A DNA stretch of 64,000 nucleotides from Treponema sp. (GTDB lineage: Bacteria > Spirochaetota > Spirochaetia > Treponematales > Treponemataceae). This document shows, piece by piece, positions 1 through 8,150 of the stretch. The stretch lies in NCBI GenBank assembly GCA_017484285.1, contig JAFUTH010000024.1:1-64000 (forward strand). Direction: 5' to 3'. A model generated the notes under the pieces. It saw only the letters and a program-made list of their open reading frames with translations. It ran no database searches and was not told the DNA's origin. Both the position numbers and the translations under genes were made by a program. Each line of letters starts with the position of its first letter. The stretch's first letter is position 1.

Positions 1-110
1 TACTCACCAGTCCGCCGCTCTGGGCATCCCGAGGGATGCTTGCCGCCCGACTTGCATGCTTAAGACGCGCCGCCAGCGTTCGTTCTGAGCCAGGATCAAA
101 CTCTCCATGA
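1..110 (-). rRNA. 16S ribosomal RNA, 5' end only
   Basis: The reverse complement contains the universal bacterial 16S 5' segment AGAGTTTGATCCTGGCTCAG at 85-104, followed by the typical helix sequence AACGAACGCTGGCGGCG. The gene runs off the left edge, so only about the first 110 nt are present. No 23S or 5S sequence is in the window. Confidence 0.97.
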
Positions 111-324
111 TTATCCTAAAGCCGCCGAGGCGGCTAAAGATCGCCACAAATCATCCTCTCCCTGACCAACCATCTCATTGATTAGGATTTTCTTTGTTTG
201 CTGTGCGTTCGTGCTGCGATGGAAAGCAATCCTTGACATTGCTCCACATTTCGTCTTTTCTTTTCCTTCACTGTTTCGTGCTTCGTTCAAAGAACTGCCC
301 GCCGTTTCGCAGCGGGTGAGAGAG

Positions 325-353
325 AATATACCATGCCATCTCTTTCCTGTCAA
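325..353 (-). promoter_or_regulatory. rRNA operon promoter
   Basis: On the minus strand TTGACA (348-353) is separated by 17 bp from TATATT (325-330), a near-consensus housekeeping promoter. An AT-rich tract at 354-400 lies where an UP element would be. Transcription would start near 318, giving a leader of about 200 nt before the 16S gene. The tract 111-318 holds no credible gene. Confidence 0.8.
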
Positions 354-408
354 CTCTTTTTTTCAACTTTTTTTCAAAATTTTTCATTTTTTTTTCGCCG
401 CGACTATC

Positions 409-1050
409 TTAAACAGCCTTTTTCACAAGATAGCCGTCAAATCCATTGCTCTTTAATTTTTCGGTGATTCCGTGCAGTGAAGAATCAGGAACTTTTTTCA
501 GAACAACGCGCGTAACGCTGCTCGTTTTTTGGAAATACACATTTTCAAAGCCTGATTTCAAGAGCCGCTGCGCAAGTTCATTCGCATTGTCATAGCTCGA
601 AAAAGAACCAACTTGGACATCCCAGTATGCCGCACTCGCGATTTTCGTTTCTGACGAGGGTATTGTTTTTGCACTGTGAGTTGACGCACTCTTTTTATCA
701 ATGAGTTCAATCTTAACACGGGCAGTTCCCGTTTTTATCATGTCGAGCTTTTGGGCGGCAGCTTTTGAGACATCAATTTCCCGACCTTTAACGAAGGGAC
801 CGCGATCGTTGACCCGCACATCGACTGATTTATTATTTGAAAGATTCGTGACCCGAAGAACTGTTCCAAAAGGAAGTGTTTTATGAGCGCACGTCAGCGC
901 ATTCATGTTGAACGTTTCCCCGCTTGCGGTTTTTCGACCGTGATATTTTTCAGCGTAAAAAGAAGCCTCAGCATTAGATTTATATACGTCCGAAAATCCG
1001 AACGAACCGGCAACCAGTAAGAAACATACGAAAATAAATTTTGCTTTCAT
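409..1050 (-). CDS. rlpA: RlpA-like septal lytic transglycosylase family protein with SPOR domain
   Basis: 213 aa. A signal peptide (about residues 1-20) leads into a double-psi beta-barrel of the RlpA type (about 30-115) with the conserved stretches YHGRKTASGE, AHKTLPFGT and VRVNDRGPF; the Asp of NDRGPF is the expected active-site acid. A SPOR peptidoglycan-binding domain follows (about 143-213). Members of this family act in the periplasm on peptidoglycan lacking stem peptides at division sites; whether this protein is an active lytic enzyme is inferred. The start is fixed by the signal peptide. There is no Shine-Dalgarno sequence, and a sigma-28-like -10 box ends 7 nt before the ATG. No terminator hairpin is visible between this gene and the rRNA promoter downstream. 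Confidence 0.85.
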   Translation of the reverse strand: MKAKFIFVCFLLVAGSFGFSDVYKSNAEASFYAEKYHGRKTASGETFNMNALTCAHKTLPFGTVLRVTNLSNNKSVDVRVNDRGPFVKGREIDVSKAAAQKLDMIKTGTARVKIELIDKKSASTHSAKTIPSSETKIASAAYWDVQVGSFSSYDNANELAQRLLKSGFENVYFQKTSSVTRVVLKKVPDSSLHGITEKLKSNGFDGYLVKKAV

Positions 1051-1057
1051 GCTCTGT

Positions 1058-1084
1058 TTATCGGCGGACTATCAGATAAATTTA
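1058..1084 (-). promoter_or_regulatory. sigma-28 (FliA)-type promoter of rlpA
   Basis: Minus strand TAAATTTA (1077-1084), 11 bp, GCCGATAA (1058-1065). The -10 element is a perfect match to the sigma-28 consensus and the spacing is canonical. The predicted start of transcription coincides with the ATG at 1050, so the mRNA would be leaderless. Confidence 0.65.
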
Positions 1085-1107
1085 AGACAAGAGAATGCAA
1101 TTTGCAT

Positions 1108-1134
1108 AAAAAAAAGCACCGCGACAGCGATGCT
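1108..1134 (-). terminator. Rho-independent terminator after tRNA-Pro
   Basis: Minus strand hairpin AGCATCGC / GCGGTGCT (1115-1134) with a TGTC loop, followed by a T run (1108-1114), just 3' of tRNA-Pro. Confidence 0.85.
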
Positions 1135-1141
1135 TGATAGG

Positions 1142-1214
1142 TCGGGTAGACTGGATTCGAACCAGCGACCCCTACGTCCCGAACGTAGTGCGCTACCAGC
1201 TGCGCTACTACCCG
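1142..1214 (-). tRNA. tRNA-Pro (anticodon CGG)
   Basis: A 73-nt cloverleaf on the minus strand. The acceptor CGGGTAG pairs with CTACCCG, the T-loop contains GGTTCGAATCC, and the anticodon loop is TTCGGGA. CCA is not encoded. The 5' end lies directly against the T-run of the hairpin that follows tRNA-Asp. Confidence 0.93.
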
Positions 1215-1247
1215 AAAAAAAAATAAAACCCGCTCGTTAAAAGCGGG
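1215..1247 (-). terminator. Terminator-like hairpin between tRNA-Asp and tRNA-Pro
   Basis: Minus strand CCCGCT / AGCGGG stem (1229-1247) followed by a T-rich run that ends where tRNA-Pro begins. It looks like an intrinsic terminator, yet no separate promoter for tRNA-Pro fits between it and the tRNA. It may be a partial terminator or a processing structure. Confidence 0.65.
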
Positions 1248-1254
1248 CGATAAG

Positions 1255-1328
1255 CGGGAGCGAAGGGGCTCGAACCCTCGATCTCCGGCGTGACAGGCCA
1301 GCGCGATAACCAGCTTCGCTACGCCCCC
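1255..1328 (-). tRNA. tRNA-Asp (anticodon GTC)
   Basis: A 74-nt cloverleaf on the minus strand. The acceptor GGGGGCG pairs with CGCTCCC (one G-U pair) and the discriminator is G. The anticodon loop CTGTCAC sits in a CTGGC/GCCGG stem and the T-arm contains GGTTCGAGCCC. Confidence 0.93.
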
Positions 1329-1340
1329 GTGATGTTCAGA

Positions 1341-1370
1341 ACTATATCAAAATCGGGCGTAGTCTGTCAA
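1341..1370 (-). promoter_or_regulatory. Promoter of the tRNA-Asp/tRNA-Pro unit
   Basis: Minus strand TTGACA (1365-1370), 18 bp, TATAGT (1341-1346). Transcription would begin a few nucleotides before tRNA-Asp. Confidence 0.75.
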
Positions 1371-1399
1371 CAGAAAATCATGCAGATTTTTAAAGTTTT

Positions 1400-2344
1400 T
1401 TACCCACGCGGAGCTTTTGCCGGGTCAATCGGCTGCCCGTTTTGGAACACCATGAGTGAAATCTGTGATTTTCCCGTGTAGGTATCGATTCCCGCCGTGC
1501 CAATTTCTGTACTGTAATTGATGTAATCACCTTTTGACACGTCGATTGAACCAAGCCCCGTGTACGCATAAATGTGCCCCGTTTTGCTCTGAATAAAAAC
1601 GACATTTCCAAATCCGCGGTACGAGCCCGAGAACATGACCGTGCCCGCGCGGATTGCCTTCACCTCTTCGTCTTTTTTTGCCGCCATGCTCACACCGCCG
1701 ACCTTTCCATTGATATAGACGATGCTGTCTGTTTTGACAGGCCAGACCAGTGAAGAATCTGCCTTTTTGCTCGAATACGTATGCGGGTCATTTTTGGCAA
1801 GGTCAGGAACTTTAGCAGTCGTTGTTTTTGTCGCAGAAACTGAGGTCGTATTCGATTTTGCGCTTGCAACGGCAGTCGAGCCAGAAGCAGTCGGAACTTT
1901 GATTTTCTGCCCGACTTTGAGCGCCGCGTCACTTCCAACTCCGTTTAATTTCTGCAAATCAGCGACTGAAATGCTGTATTTTTTGGAGATACCGAACCAG
2001 GTCTCCCCTTTTTGAACGACATATGTGCCATCTGATGAAGCAGGAGCAGTCGTTTTTGACGATGTGCTTGAAGCCGCTGCGGGCGAAGAAGCCGGAGTCG
2101 AAGAAGAAGCTTTTGCCGTCGCTGGGGCAGCTCCGTCGGGAATTTTTATCTTCTGACCGACTTTGATTCCGTTGTCAGAAAGTCCGTTTGCTTCTTGAAT
2201 CGCACTGACTGAAACGCCGTACGTTTTGCTGATAGAATACAAAGTCTCACCTTTCTGAACTTCATGCAGGGTGTCAGAATACAGATGAGAAACAGCCGAA
2301 CCGACCAAAACAAAAAAAGCGACTTTAAAAACCGAACATTTCAT
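1400..2344 (-). CDS. LysM protein with degenerate M23 (LytM-like) domain
   Basis: 314 aa. A signal peptide is followed by two LysM peptidoglycan-binding modules (about residues 27-70 and 108-152) with a Ser/Thr/Ala-rich linker, then an M23/LytM-fold domain (about 200-310). The zinc-ligand motifs of active M23 peptidases are missing: the HxxxD position reads GGVSMAA (about 218), the YAHL position reads YAYTGL, and the final HxH position reads SLMVF. It therefore resembles the non-catalytic EnvC/NlpD group that activates amidases, which is an inference. It is the last gene of a minus-strand series, 43 bp after the HD gene, with a possible promoter of its own. No clear ribosome binding site. Confidence 0.8.
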   Translation of the reverse strand: MKCSVFKVAFFVLVGSAVSHLYSDTLHEVQKGETLYSISKTYGVSVSAIQEANGLSDNGIKVGQKIKIPDGAAPATAKASSSTPASSPAAASSTSSKTTAPASSDGTYVVQKGETWFGISKKYSISVADLQKLNGVGSDAALKVGQKIKVPTASGSTAVASAKSNTTSVSATKTTTAKVPDLAKNDPHTYSSKKADSSLVWPVKTDSIVYINGKVGGVSMAAKKDEEVKAIRAGTVMFSGSYRGFGNVVFIQSKTGHIYAYTGLGSIDVSKGDYINYSTEIGTAGIDTYTGKSQISLMVFQNGQPIDPAKAPRG

Positions 2345-2354
2345 ATCTTAGAAA

Positions 2355-2381
2355 TTTTCGGCAAAAGGCTCTAAAAAATTA
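2355..2381 (-). promoter_or_regulatory. Possible sigma-28-type promoter of the LysM gene
   Basis: Minus strand TAATTTTT (2374-2381), 11 bp, GCCGAAAA (2355-2362). The same -10 variant occurs before the gene ending at 45827. The predicted transcript would have a leader of only about 4 nt. Confidence 0.4.
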
Positions 2382-2387
2382 AGAAAA

Positions 2388-3620
2388 TTACTCGTCCATG
2401 ATTGACCAGAACAGCTGCATTGCGTCGATTCCGTTGATTTTTGTGCCCGAAAGATAGCTCTTTAAGATATTGTCGCGCCCGCTCGTGAGCTGTTTGCTCG
2501 TAATTCCATATTTGATAGAACTGTCAGCCTCGATAAACGCGCTCAAATGGTCAGCGAGTCGCACGAGTTTTCCGTCGACAGGCGCATAGACATCGGAATT
2601 GTAATTATCGCGCAATTCCTCATAGCTGACCGTCTGAGCCGTCTTTCGTCCGTCGAGTTCCGTGACAAGGATGCGGTTTTGGAATTCATCGTTCGTAAAG
2701 TACAGGATTTCGTCGACATAGGAATCGTCCATGAGAGGAACCAACTCGGCATGCACAATTTCGTCTTCAATCTGCTTGACGATGCCCGGAAGCTCGTTCG
2801 TCGCCTGCTTGACCGGCGAAATGATGTCACGCGTGACGCTCTCCGGCAAATCGTGGAAAAGCGCGCTGAAAAAATCATTGAAAAGCCGCTTGGCGCACGG
2901 TTTTTCGCCCGTCGCTCGAAGCAACAAGAGTGTCTCGACCGCAACAAAAAAGCAATGTCCGAGCACGCTTGTCTCAGGAACGCGCGGAGTCTGATTCCAT
3001 CGCGTCTGAAAGCGCAGCTGCTCAATCTTCATGATGAACTGAAACGGACGCTCGCGCTTTAAAAGCAACTGGACGCCCTTCAAATCAGCATATTGCGAGA
3101 GATTTTCGCTCAGTTCTTTATGAATCGTAACAATCCGCTCTTTTTCGTTGACTGGCGCAATCATTTCAAGCTCGCGCAACGACGAAAATTTGTGCGCAGC
3201 CTCGAGCACGCGCTCCGTGAGTGAATAATCGGTGCGGGTAAGATTCGAGTCGGATTCAAGGAACGCGGAGAATTTTTCGAGCAAATCGGCATCTGAGATA
3301 ATCGACTGATACTTCGAGAGCACCCAGTCGTTCAGTTTTTTGTATTCAGCCGGATATTTTTCGCGAATCATCTGCTGGACAGGCGATTTGATGTCACAGA
3401 GCGTGATTTTTTTGAGCAAATCGAAGAGAGACGCGTAAATCATCTGCTCCCAGTCGACGACGTGCCCCTCCGCCTCTTCGTATTTTCCGATGATGTACGC
3501 CGCGACCATCTTTTCGGCGGCTTTGTCCATTTCGACCAAATCAAACGGTCGCACTAAATCATTCCACCGCTGGATGGAAAATCCCTCGAAAATTTTGAGA
3601 ATAAGTTTTTTATCAAGCAT
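2388..3620 (-). CDS. HD-domain metal-dependent phosphohydrolase, YfbR-like
   Basis: 410 aa. The ligands expected of an HD hydrolase are visible: His in VLGHCFF (about residue 220), the HD pair in FHDLPE (about 254) and Asp in RLADHLSAF (about 353). The arrangement resembles YfbR-type 5'-nucleotidases, but the protein is about twice their length, with an extra helical N-terminal half. The substrate cannot be told from sequence. An in-frame extension upstream exists but would overlap the preceding gene for about 200 bp; the ATG at 3620 lies 1 bp after that gene's stop, so it is preferred. The gene is in a tightly packed unit with recN and nadK. Confidence 0.7.
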   Translation of the reverse strand: MLDKKLILKIFEGFSIQRWNDLVRPFDLVEMDKAAEKMVAAYIIGKYEEAEGHVVDWEQMIYASLFDLLKKITLCDIKSPVQQMIREKYPAEYKKLNDWVLSKYQSIISDADLLEKFSAFLESDSNLTRTDYSLTERVLEAAHKFSSLRELEMIAPVNEKERIVTIHKELSENLSQYADLKGVQLLLKRERPFQFIMKIEQLRFQTRWNQTPRVPETSVLGHCFFVAVETLLLLRATGEKPCAKRLFNDFFSALFHDLPESVTRDIISPVKQATNELPGIVKQIEDEIVHAELVPLMDDSYVDEILYFTNDEFQNRILVTELDGRKTAQTVSYEELRDNYNSDVYAPVDGKLVRLADHLSAFIEADSSIKYGITSKQLTSGRDNILKSYLSGTKINGIDAMQLFWSIMDE

Positions 3621-3621
3621 C

Positions 3622-4425
3622 TTAGTTCGCTCGTCCTGCTTTTTGATCGGCTTCGACTTTCTGTCGCCAGACGCCCGCCTTTTTTTTGATTTCTTCGGCT
3701 TCTTCGGCTTCACCGAGCGCGATTGCGATTCGCCGGCACGCAGACAAATACTGGATTCCAAGCCGCATGTCGTCGATTCGGTGCGTTGAAAGCTCATAGC
3801 GGTCACGATAGGCAGTCGCTGACTGGTCATTCAATTTGCGAATGAGGCGGACATACAAGACCGTGTTGTCATAGTCGGGAGAATTCGGGTCGAAGTAATC
3901 TTTCGCAGCCTGCTTTAAATCGAGCAGATTTTTTGCGACTGTCGCGAACCGCCCCTGCAACTCAACGAACGACCAGCGCCATTTTGTATTGTCACCGAAG
4001 GCGTCAATCAAAAGCGAGATGGCAAGCCCGAGTTTTCGCACCAAATAGAAGCGCTTTTCGAGCGGCGTGTTACTGATTTCGGCGAGTTTGTCGACCATGT
4101 CAGACTGCACGGCATCAACGACGTTCGAGACAATCTCCTCAAGGTAGATAATCGCCTTGTAAATCATTTTTCGGGCATCGTTTAAGGCATCATTGTCTTT
4201 TGTGTTTACGAATTCGACCGTGAGATTATTGATAGTGATGTAATAGGTGGCGACGCCAATCATCGACTCGCAGAGAATCAGGCGTTTGTAGCCCGCGCCC
4301 GCGTTGTCATGCGTCATGGTTGCGAGCATGTTTTTTTCTTTTTCGAGAGCCTGTTCTATCATCGTTTTGTACGGCTCGCACTTGATTTCGCACAGTTCCC
4401 GATTTTCTGTCATGACTTTTGCCAT
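3622..4425 (-). CDS. Conserved hypothetical helical protein
   Basis: 267 aa, no signal peptide or membrane segment, predicted almost wholly alpha-helical with a charged C-terminal tail (EAEEAEEIKKKAG). I do not recognise a family. Its ATG overlaps the recN stop in a TAATG junction, and its stop is 1 bp before the HD gene, so the three are probably co-translated. The position next to recN recalls an uncharacterised gene beside recN in Treponema pallidum (from memory), suggesting a spirochaete-conserved protein. Confidence 0.7.
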   Translation of the reverse strand: MAKVMTENRELCEIKCEPYKTMIEQALEKEKNMLATMTHDNAGAGYKRLILCESMIGVATYYITINNLTVEFVNTKDNDALNDARKMIYKAIIYLEEIVSNVVDAVQSDMVDKLAEISNTPLEKRFYLVRKLGLAISLLIDAFGDNTKWRWSFVELQGRFATVAKNLLDLKQAAKDYFDPNSPDYDNTVLYVRLIRKLNDQSATAYRDRYELSTHRIDDMRLGIQYLSACRRIAIALGEAEEAEEIKKKAGVWRQKVEADQKAGRAN

Positions 4426-6209
4426 TATACCGCCTCACTGAATTTTGAAAGCATTGACCGAGCATGCTCCAAAGATTCGCTGCTTGCCGCGTCACCAGAA
4501 AGCATTCGCGCGATTTCAGAAACCCGCTCCTCACCCGAAATGTGGCGGACATGCGTTTGCGTTACGCCCTCAGCCACACCTTTTTCTATTTTGATTTGAT
4601 TATCGGCGTAAACGGCAATGCTCGCAAGGTGCGTAATGCACAAAACCTGACGATTTTTTGCGAGTTTTTTGAGGTGGCTGCCAATTGAGACCGCGACCTC
4701 ACCGCCGATTCCCGTGTCGATTTCGTCGAAAATCATCGTGCCGACCGTTGACTCGCCCGTCGTGTCGGACTGGCAGAGAATCGTTTTGAGCGAAAGCATG
4801 ACGCGGCTCAACTCACCGCCCGACGCAATTTTTGCGAGCGGCTGCAAGGGCTGTCCAGGATTCGCGCTGATGACGAATTCAACTTCGTCGATGCCGTACG
4901 GACCGCACTTTTGCGTGACATCAGTGCCTGTTTTTTCAGTGACTTGCACGGAAAAGCGCGTGCCCTTCATGCCGAGCGATGAAAGCACGCCCACGACTCC
5001 CGCAGCCATTTTTTCGGCGGCTGTCTTTCGCACCTGGGAAATTGCCTTTGCCTCAAGATAGACTTTTTTGCCAAGCTCGGTGATTTCTTTTTCGAGCAGT
5101 TCTTTTTTGTTTGACGAGCCGTCGAGTTCTTCAAGCCGTTTCTGCGCCTTTTCGCAATATGAAATGACTTCGGAAATCGGAGCAGAGACAGAAGACGCGT
5201 ATTTCTTTTTGAGATTGTACAACAGCGTCTGCCGCTCCTGAAGTTGCGCCAAACGTTCCGGGTCAAAAACGAGAGTCGCGGCATAGGATTTGTATTCCTC
5301 GGAAATATCGCTCAGCTCGTAGAATGCACTGTCGAGCCGTTCCGTCAATTTTTGGAGCGATTTGTCAGAAGAAGAGGCAGAGTCGGCAAGTACGCGGATT
5401 TTTTTGAGCACGGAGACGACAGCCCCGCCCTCGCCGCCTGAAAGCGCGCCGTTGATTGCCTCGACGTCGGAATACAGTTTTTCGAATGAGGAAAGCTTTG
5501 TTTCTTCATCATCAAGCTCGACATCTTCGTTTGGCTTGAGTTTTGCGTCAGTGATTTCCTTGACGGCGAACGTGAGAAAGTCGATTTTTTGCGCGCGGTC
5601 ACGGTCATCAGAATTCAATTCATCGAGCACTTTGCGTTTTGCGACCAATTCCGAATACAACGACGTGAAAGCTGCGACCCGCTCCGTGAGGTTCGCGTAG
5701 GAATCGAGGAATTTACGGTGCTCGCTCACTTTCATGAGCGACTGATGCTCGTGCTGACCGTGAATATCGATTAAAAACGAACTGAATTCGGCGACATCAG
5801 CACGGGTAACCGGCGTTCCGCCAATCCAGCTCCCCGACTTGCCGTTCTCGCGAATGACCCGCCGAAGCAAGATTCGCCCGTCCTCAAGCTCAATGCCGTG
5901 CTGAGTCAGCCACTCAAAGGCATTTGTCGGCTCCGCGACAGGCTCGCCTGCTTCTCCGCCGTCGCCAGAGAGGTCACGCACAGAAGCAGGCGGCGTGCCC
6001 AAATAGAACGTGCCCGACACAACCGACTCGTGCGCCCCGGCGCGAATCTGCTCCACGCCACCCTTTCCGCCGAGCAAAAACGTGAGTGCACCGATTAAAA
6101 GCGATTTACCGGCGCCCGTCTCGCCCGAAAGAACCGTAAAACCTGGCTGGAATTCGACCGCGGCTGAGTCGATGAGCGCAAAATCTTTAATCGACAAATC
6201 TTCAAGCAT
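4425..6209 (-). CDS. recN: DNA repair ATPase RecN
   Basis: 594 aa, normal length for the family. SMC-like: Walker A GETGAGKS near residue 30, a central coiled coil (about 160-370), ABC signature SGGELSRVMLS, Walker B MIFDEIDTGIGG and a switch histidine in CITHLAS. RecN acts in the cytoplasm in recombinational repair of double-strand breaks. The start overlaps the end of nadK by 8 bp, and the stop overlaps the next gene's ATG. Confidence 0.95.
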   Translation of the reverse strand: MLEDLSIKDFALIDSAAVEFQPGFTVLSGETGAGKSLLIGALTFLLGGKGGVEQIRAGAHESVVSGTFYLGTPPASVRDLSGDGGEAGEPVAEPTNAFEWLTQHGIELEDGRILLRRVIRENGKSGSWIGGTPVTRADVAEFSSFLIDIHGQHEHQSLMKVSEHRKFLDSYANLTERVAAFTSLYSELVAKRKVLDELNSDDRDRAQKIDFLTFAVKEITDAKLKPNEDVELDDEETKLSSFEKLYSDVEAINGALSGGEGGAVVSVLKKIRVLADSASSSDKSLQKLTERLDSAFYELSDISEEYKSYAATLVFDPERLAQLQERQTLLYNLKKKYASSVSAPISEVISYCEKAQKRLEELDGSSNKKELLEKEITELGKKVYLEAKAISQVRKTAAEKMAAGVVGVLSSLGMKGTRFSVQVTEKTGTDVTQKCGPYGIDEVEFVISANPGQPLQPLAKIASGGELSRVMLSLKTILCQSDTTGESTVGTMIFDEIDTGIGGEVAVSIGSHLKKLAKNRQVLCITHLASIAVYADNQIKIEKGVAEGVTQTHVRHISGEERVSEIARMLSGDAASSESLEHARSMLSKFSEAV

Positions 6210-7053
6210 GCTGCGGACCTCCTGACCAGTTTAATTTTGAACGAAGCGCGTTGTAGAATTTTTCTTTTGTGCAGCCAATCAGTTTTGCTTTGTGCACAAT
6301 CTGTTTGATTTTGATGACATCGCCGACATGCAAATCAACCGGAATCTGTCCGTCGACACTGATGACGACATCTGAAATACGGGACGGCAAAATCTCGATT
6401 TCAAGCAAGCCCTCCGGACTCAAAACAATTGGTCGGCTCGAAAGCGAAAACGCGTTCATGAGCGTTAAGACCATTGCGTCCAAACCAGGGTCAATAATCG
6501 GACCGCCCGCGCTCGCAGAATACGCCGTAGAGCCAGTCGCCGTGGAGATGATGATTCCGTCGGCTTTGATTTCACCGAGCGGAACTTTGTCGTAGCGCAC
6601 GTTAAATGAAATCGTGTGCGCCGCCGTTTTTCCGCAGATGACGACATCGTTCAAGCCTGTGGCACTCAATCTGCGCTGCCCGCCACGAACCAAATCTGCC
6701 TGTACCATGCCGCGCTCATCGATAATGGCGTTTCCTGCGAGAAAATCATCGAGTTCTTTTTGCCACTCCCCGCGCTGGACGCTCGCGATAAAGCCAAACG
6801 AGCCGAAATTAATCGGAAAAATCGGAATGCCGAGCGGAGCACAGCCACGAGCCGCAAATAAAACCGTGCCGTCGCCGCCCATCGTAATCACAAAATCGTA
6901 GCCATAAAACGGATACTGCTCTGAAAAACCATTGAACACAAAAATATCAGCCTGAAGCCCAAGATTTTTAAGATATGCTTGGATTTCCGCACCGAGAGCC
7001 TTTGATTCTTCTTTGAAACTGTTAACGACGATGAGTGACTTTTTTACCTTCAT
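6202..7053 (-). CDS. nadK: NAD kinase
   Basis: 283 aa. Phosphorylates NAD to NADP. The family motifs are present: GGDGT (in ITMGGDGTVLF), the NDVVI stretch and the glycine-rich ADGIIISTATGSTAYSASAG segment. It lies 14 bp after the DegT-like gene and overlaps recN by 8 bp. The nadK-recN pairing is common in bacteria. Confidence 0.95.
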   Translation of the reverse strand: MKVKKSLIVVNSFKEESKALGAEIQAYLKNLGLQADIFVFNGFSEQYPFYGYDFVITMGGDGTVLFAARGCAPLGIPIFPINFGSFGFIASVQRGEWQKELDDFLAGNAIIDERGMVQADLVRGGQRRLSATGLNDVVICGKTAAHTISFNVRYDKVPLGEIKADGIIISTATGSTAYSASAGGPIIDPGLDAMVLTLMNAFSLSSRPIVLSPEGLLEIEILPSRISDVVISVDGQIPVDLHVGDVIKIKQIVHKAKLIGCTKEKFYNALRSKLNWSGGPQHA

Positions 7054-7067
7054 ACGACTTTCCGATG

Positions 7068-8150
7068 TTACGGCAATGTCCCGAGCACTTTCGCGATTTT
7101 CGTTGCAGATTCCGAGCCCAAACGCGGATACAACGGAAAGAGCACACAGCGAAGATACAGGGATTTTGCATGAATAAAGCGTGACTGCTCCTCATCTTCG
7201 AGAACAGCAATCACCGAGTGTTCATAGGCAGGACGCACTTCGATTTCTTTTCGAGCGGCGTACTGCTTGACATCTTTAAAACTGCCCGAAAGCACGACTG
7301 GGAACGACCAGATAGTCGAGCCATCATCGGCTTCACGCGCAAATGTTTTGTTTTTTCCGCTCATGAGCGACTTTTGGAAAATGGCGAACAATGCCTTTCG
7401 AGCCTGCTCATTGCGGGCAAATTCCTTGAGCTGGATGAATCCGAGCGCACTGTTCATGTCAGGGAGAATATCCGTCTCAGGGGCAGCGTCAGTGAATTTT
7501 TTGAGGACAATCCATTCACGGCGCTTCGGCGCAATCAAAACAGCTCCACCGCCCGCCGTTATCGTGTCTGTTGACTCAAGACCGAGAATCGAATAAAGCC
7601 CGCTCATGCCGGCTTTTTTTGCCGCACTTTCTTTTTGAGCTGGTTCGGAAGCGGCTTGCTCCTCGCTCTCCTGCGAACGAGGAACCGCTGCGCCGACCGA
7701 GTGAGAAATATCTTCGATGACGGGAATGCCGAACGAAAGCAATCCCTCAAGATTCGGCACAATGCCCATAGTTTCGTGCACGAGCAAGAGACGACCGCCG
7801 TTTTTGATGCCTTCCTGTACGGAGTCGGCGGAAATGAGCCCGTCTTCCTCGCGCACATCAAGCACGAGCGGTGTGAATCCAAGATTTTTGATGGCTGTGT
7901 AGTGCCAAGACGGAGCAAGCGCTGAAATCATAACGGAAGTGCCCGCTTCCAAACTCAGCGCTTTTGCAACATACGAGAATGCAATCGCAGGGCTTCGGAA
8001 TGCAACCGCGCCGTCACAGCCGGTGAATTCCTTTACCGTCTGGATGAGCTTGGTATTGAGTTCGCCCGGCCCGATTTTTTCATCGACCATGCACGTCAAT
8101 ACCGCATCCATTTCCTTTCTGCGAATGGTTGAACTAAATGTCTGAATCAT
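7068..8150 (-). CDS. DegT/DnrJ/EryC1-fold protein lacking the PLP lysine
   Basis: 360 aa with the fold pattern of sugar aminotransferases of the DegT family: the cofactor-binding Asp in VIEDISHSVGA and the GGG-A-V stretch near residue 200 are recognisable. The segment that should carry the Schiff-base lysine reads SGLYSILGLESTDTITAGGG and contains no Lys, so ordinary aminotransferase activity is unlikely. An Ala/Glu-rich insert (about 163-180) precedes it. The ATG overlaps the cheW stop (TAATG), implying translational coupling between a chemotaxis adaptor and this protein. Its role is unknown. Confidence 0.75.
   Translation of the reverse strand: MIQTFSSTIRRKEMDAVLTCMVDEKIGPGELNTKLIQTVKEFTGCDGAVAFRSPAIAFSYVAKALSLEAGTSVMISALAPSWHYTAIKNLGFTPLVLDVREEDGLISADSVQEGIKNGGRLLLVHETMGIVPNLEGLLSFGIPVIEDISHSVGAAVPRSQESEEQAASEPAQKESAAKKAGMSGLYSILGLESTDTITAGGGAVLIAPKRREWIVLKKFTDAAPETDILPDMNSALGFIQLKEFARNEQARKALFAIFQKSLMSGKNKTFAREADDGSTIWSFPVVLSGSFKDVKQYAARKEIEVRPAYEHSVIAVLEDEEQSRFIHAKSLYLRCVLFPLYPRLGSESATKIAKVLGTLP

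Noticed and set aside
2547..3062. A 171-codon open frame opposite the HD-domain gene
   Set aside because: It lies wholly antisense to a protein with clear HD motifs; no start signals and no family resemblance.
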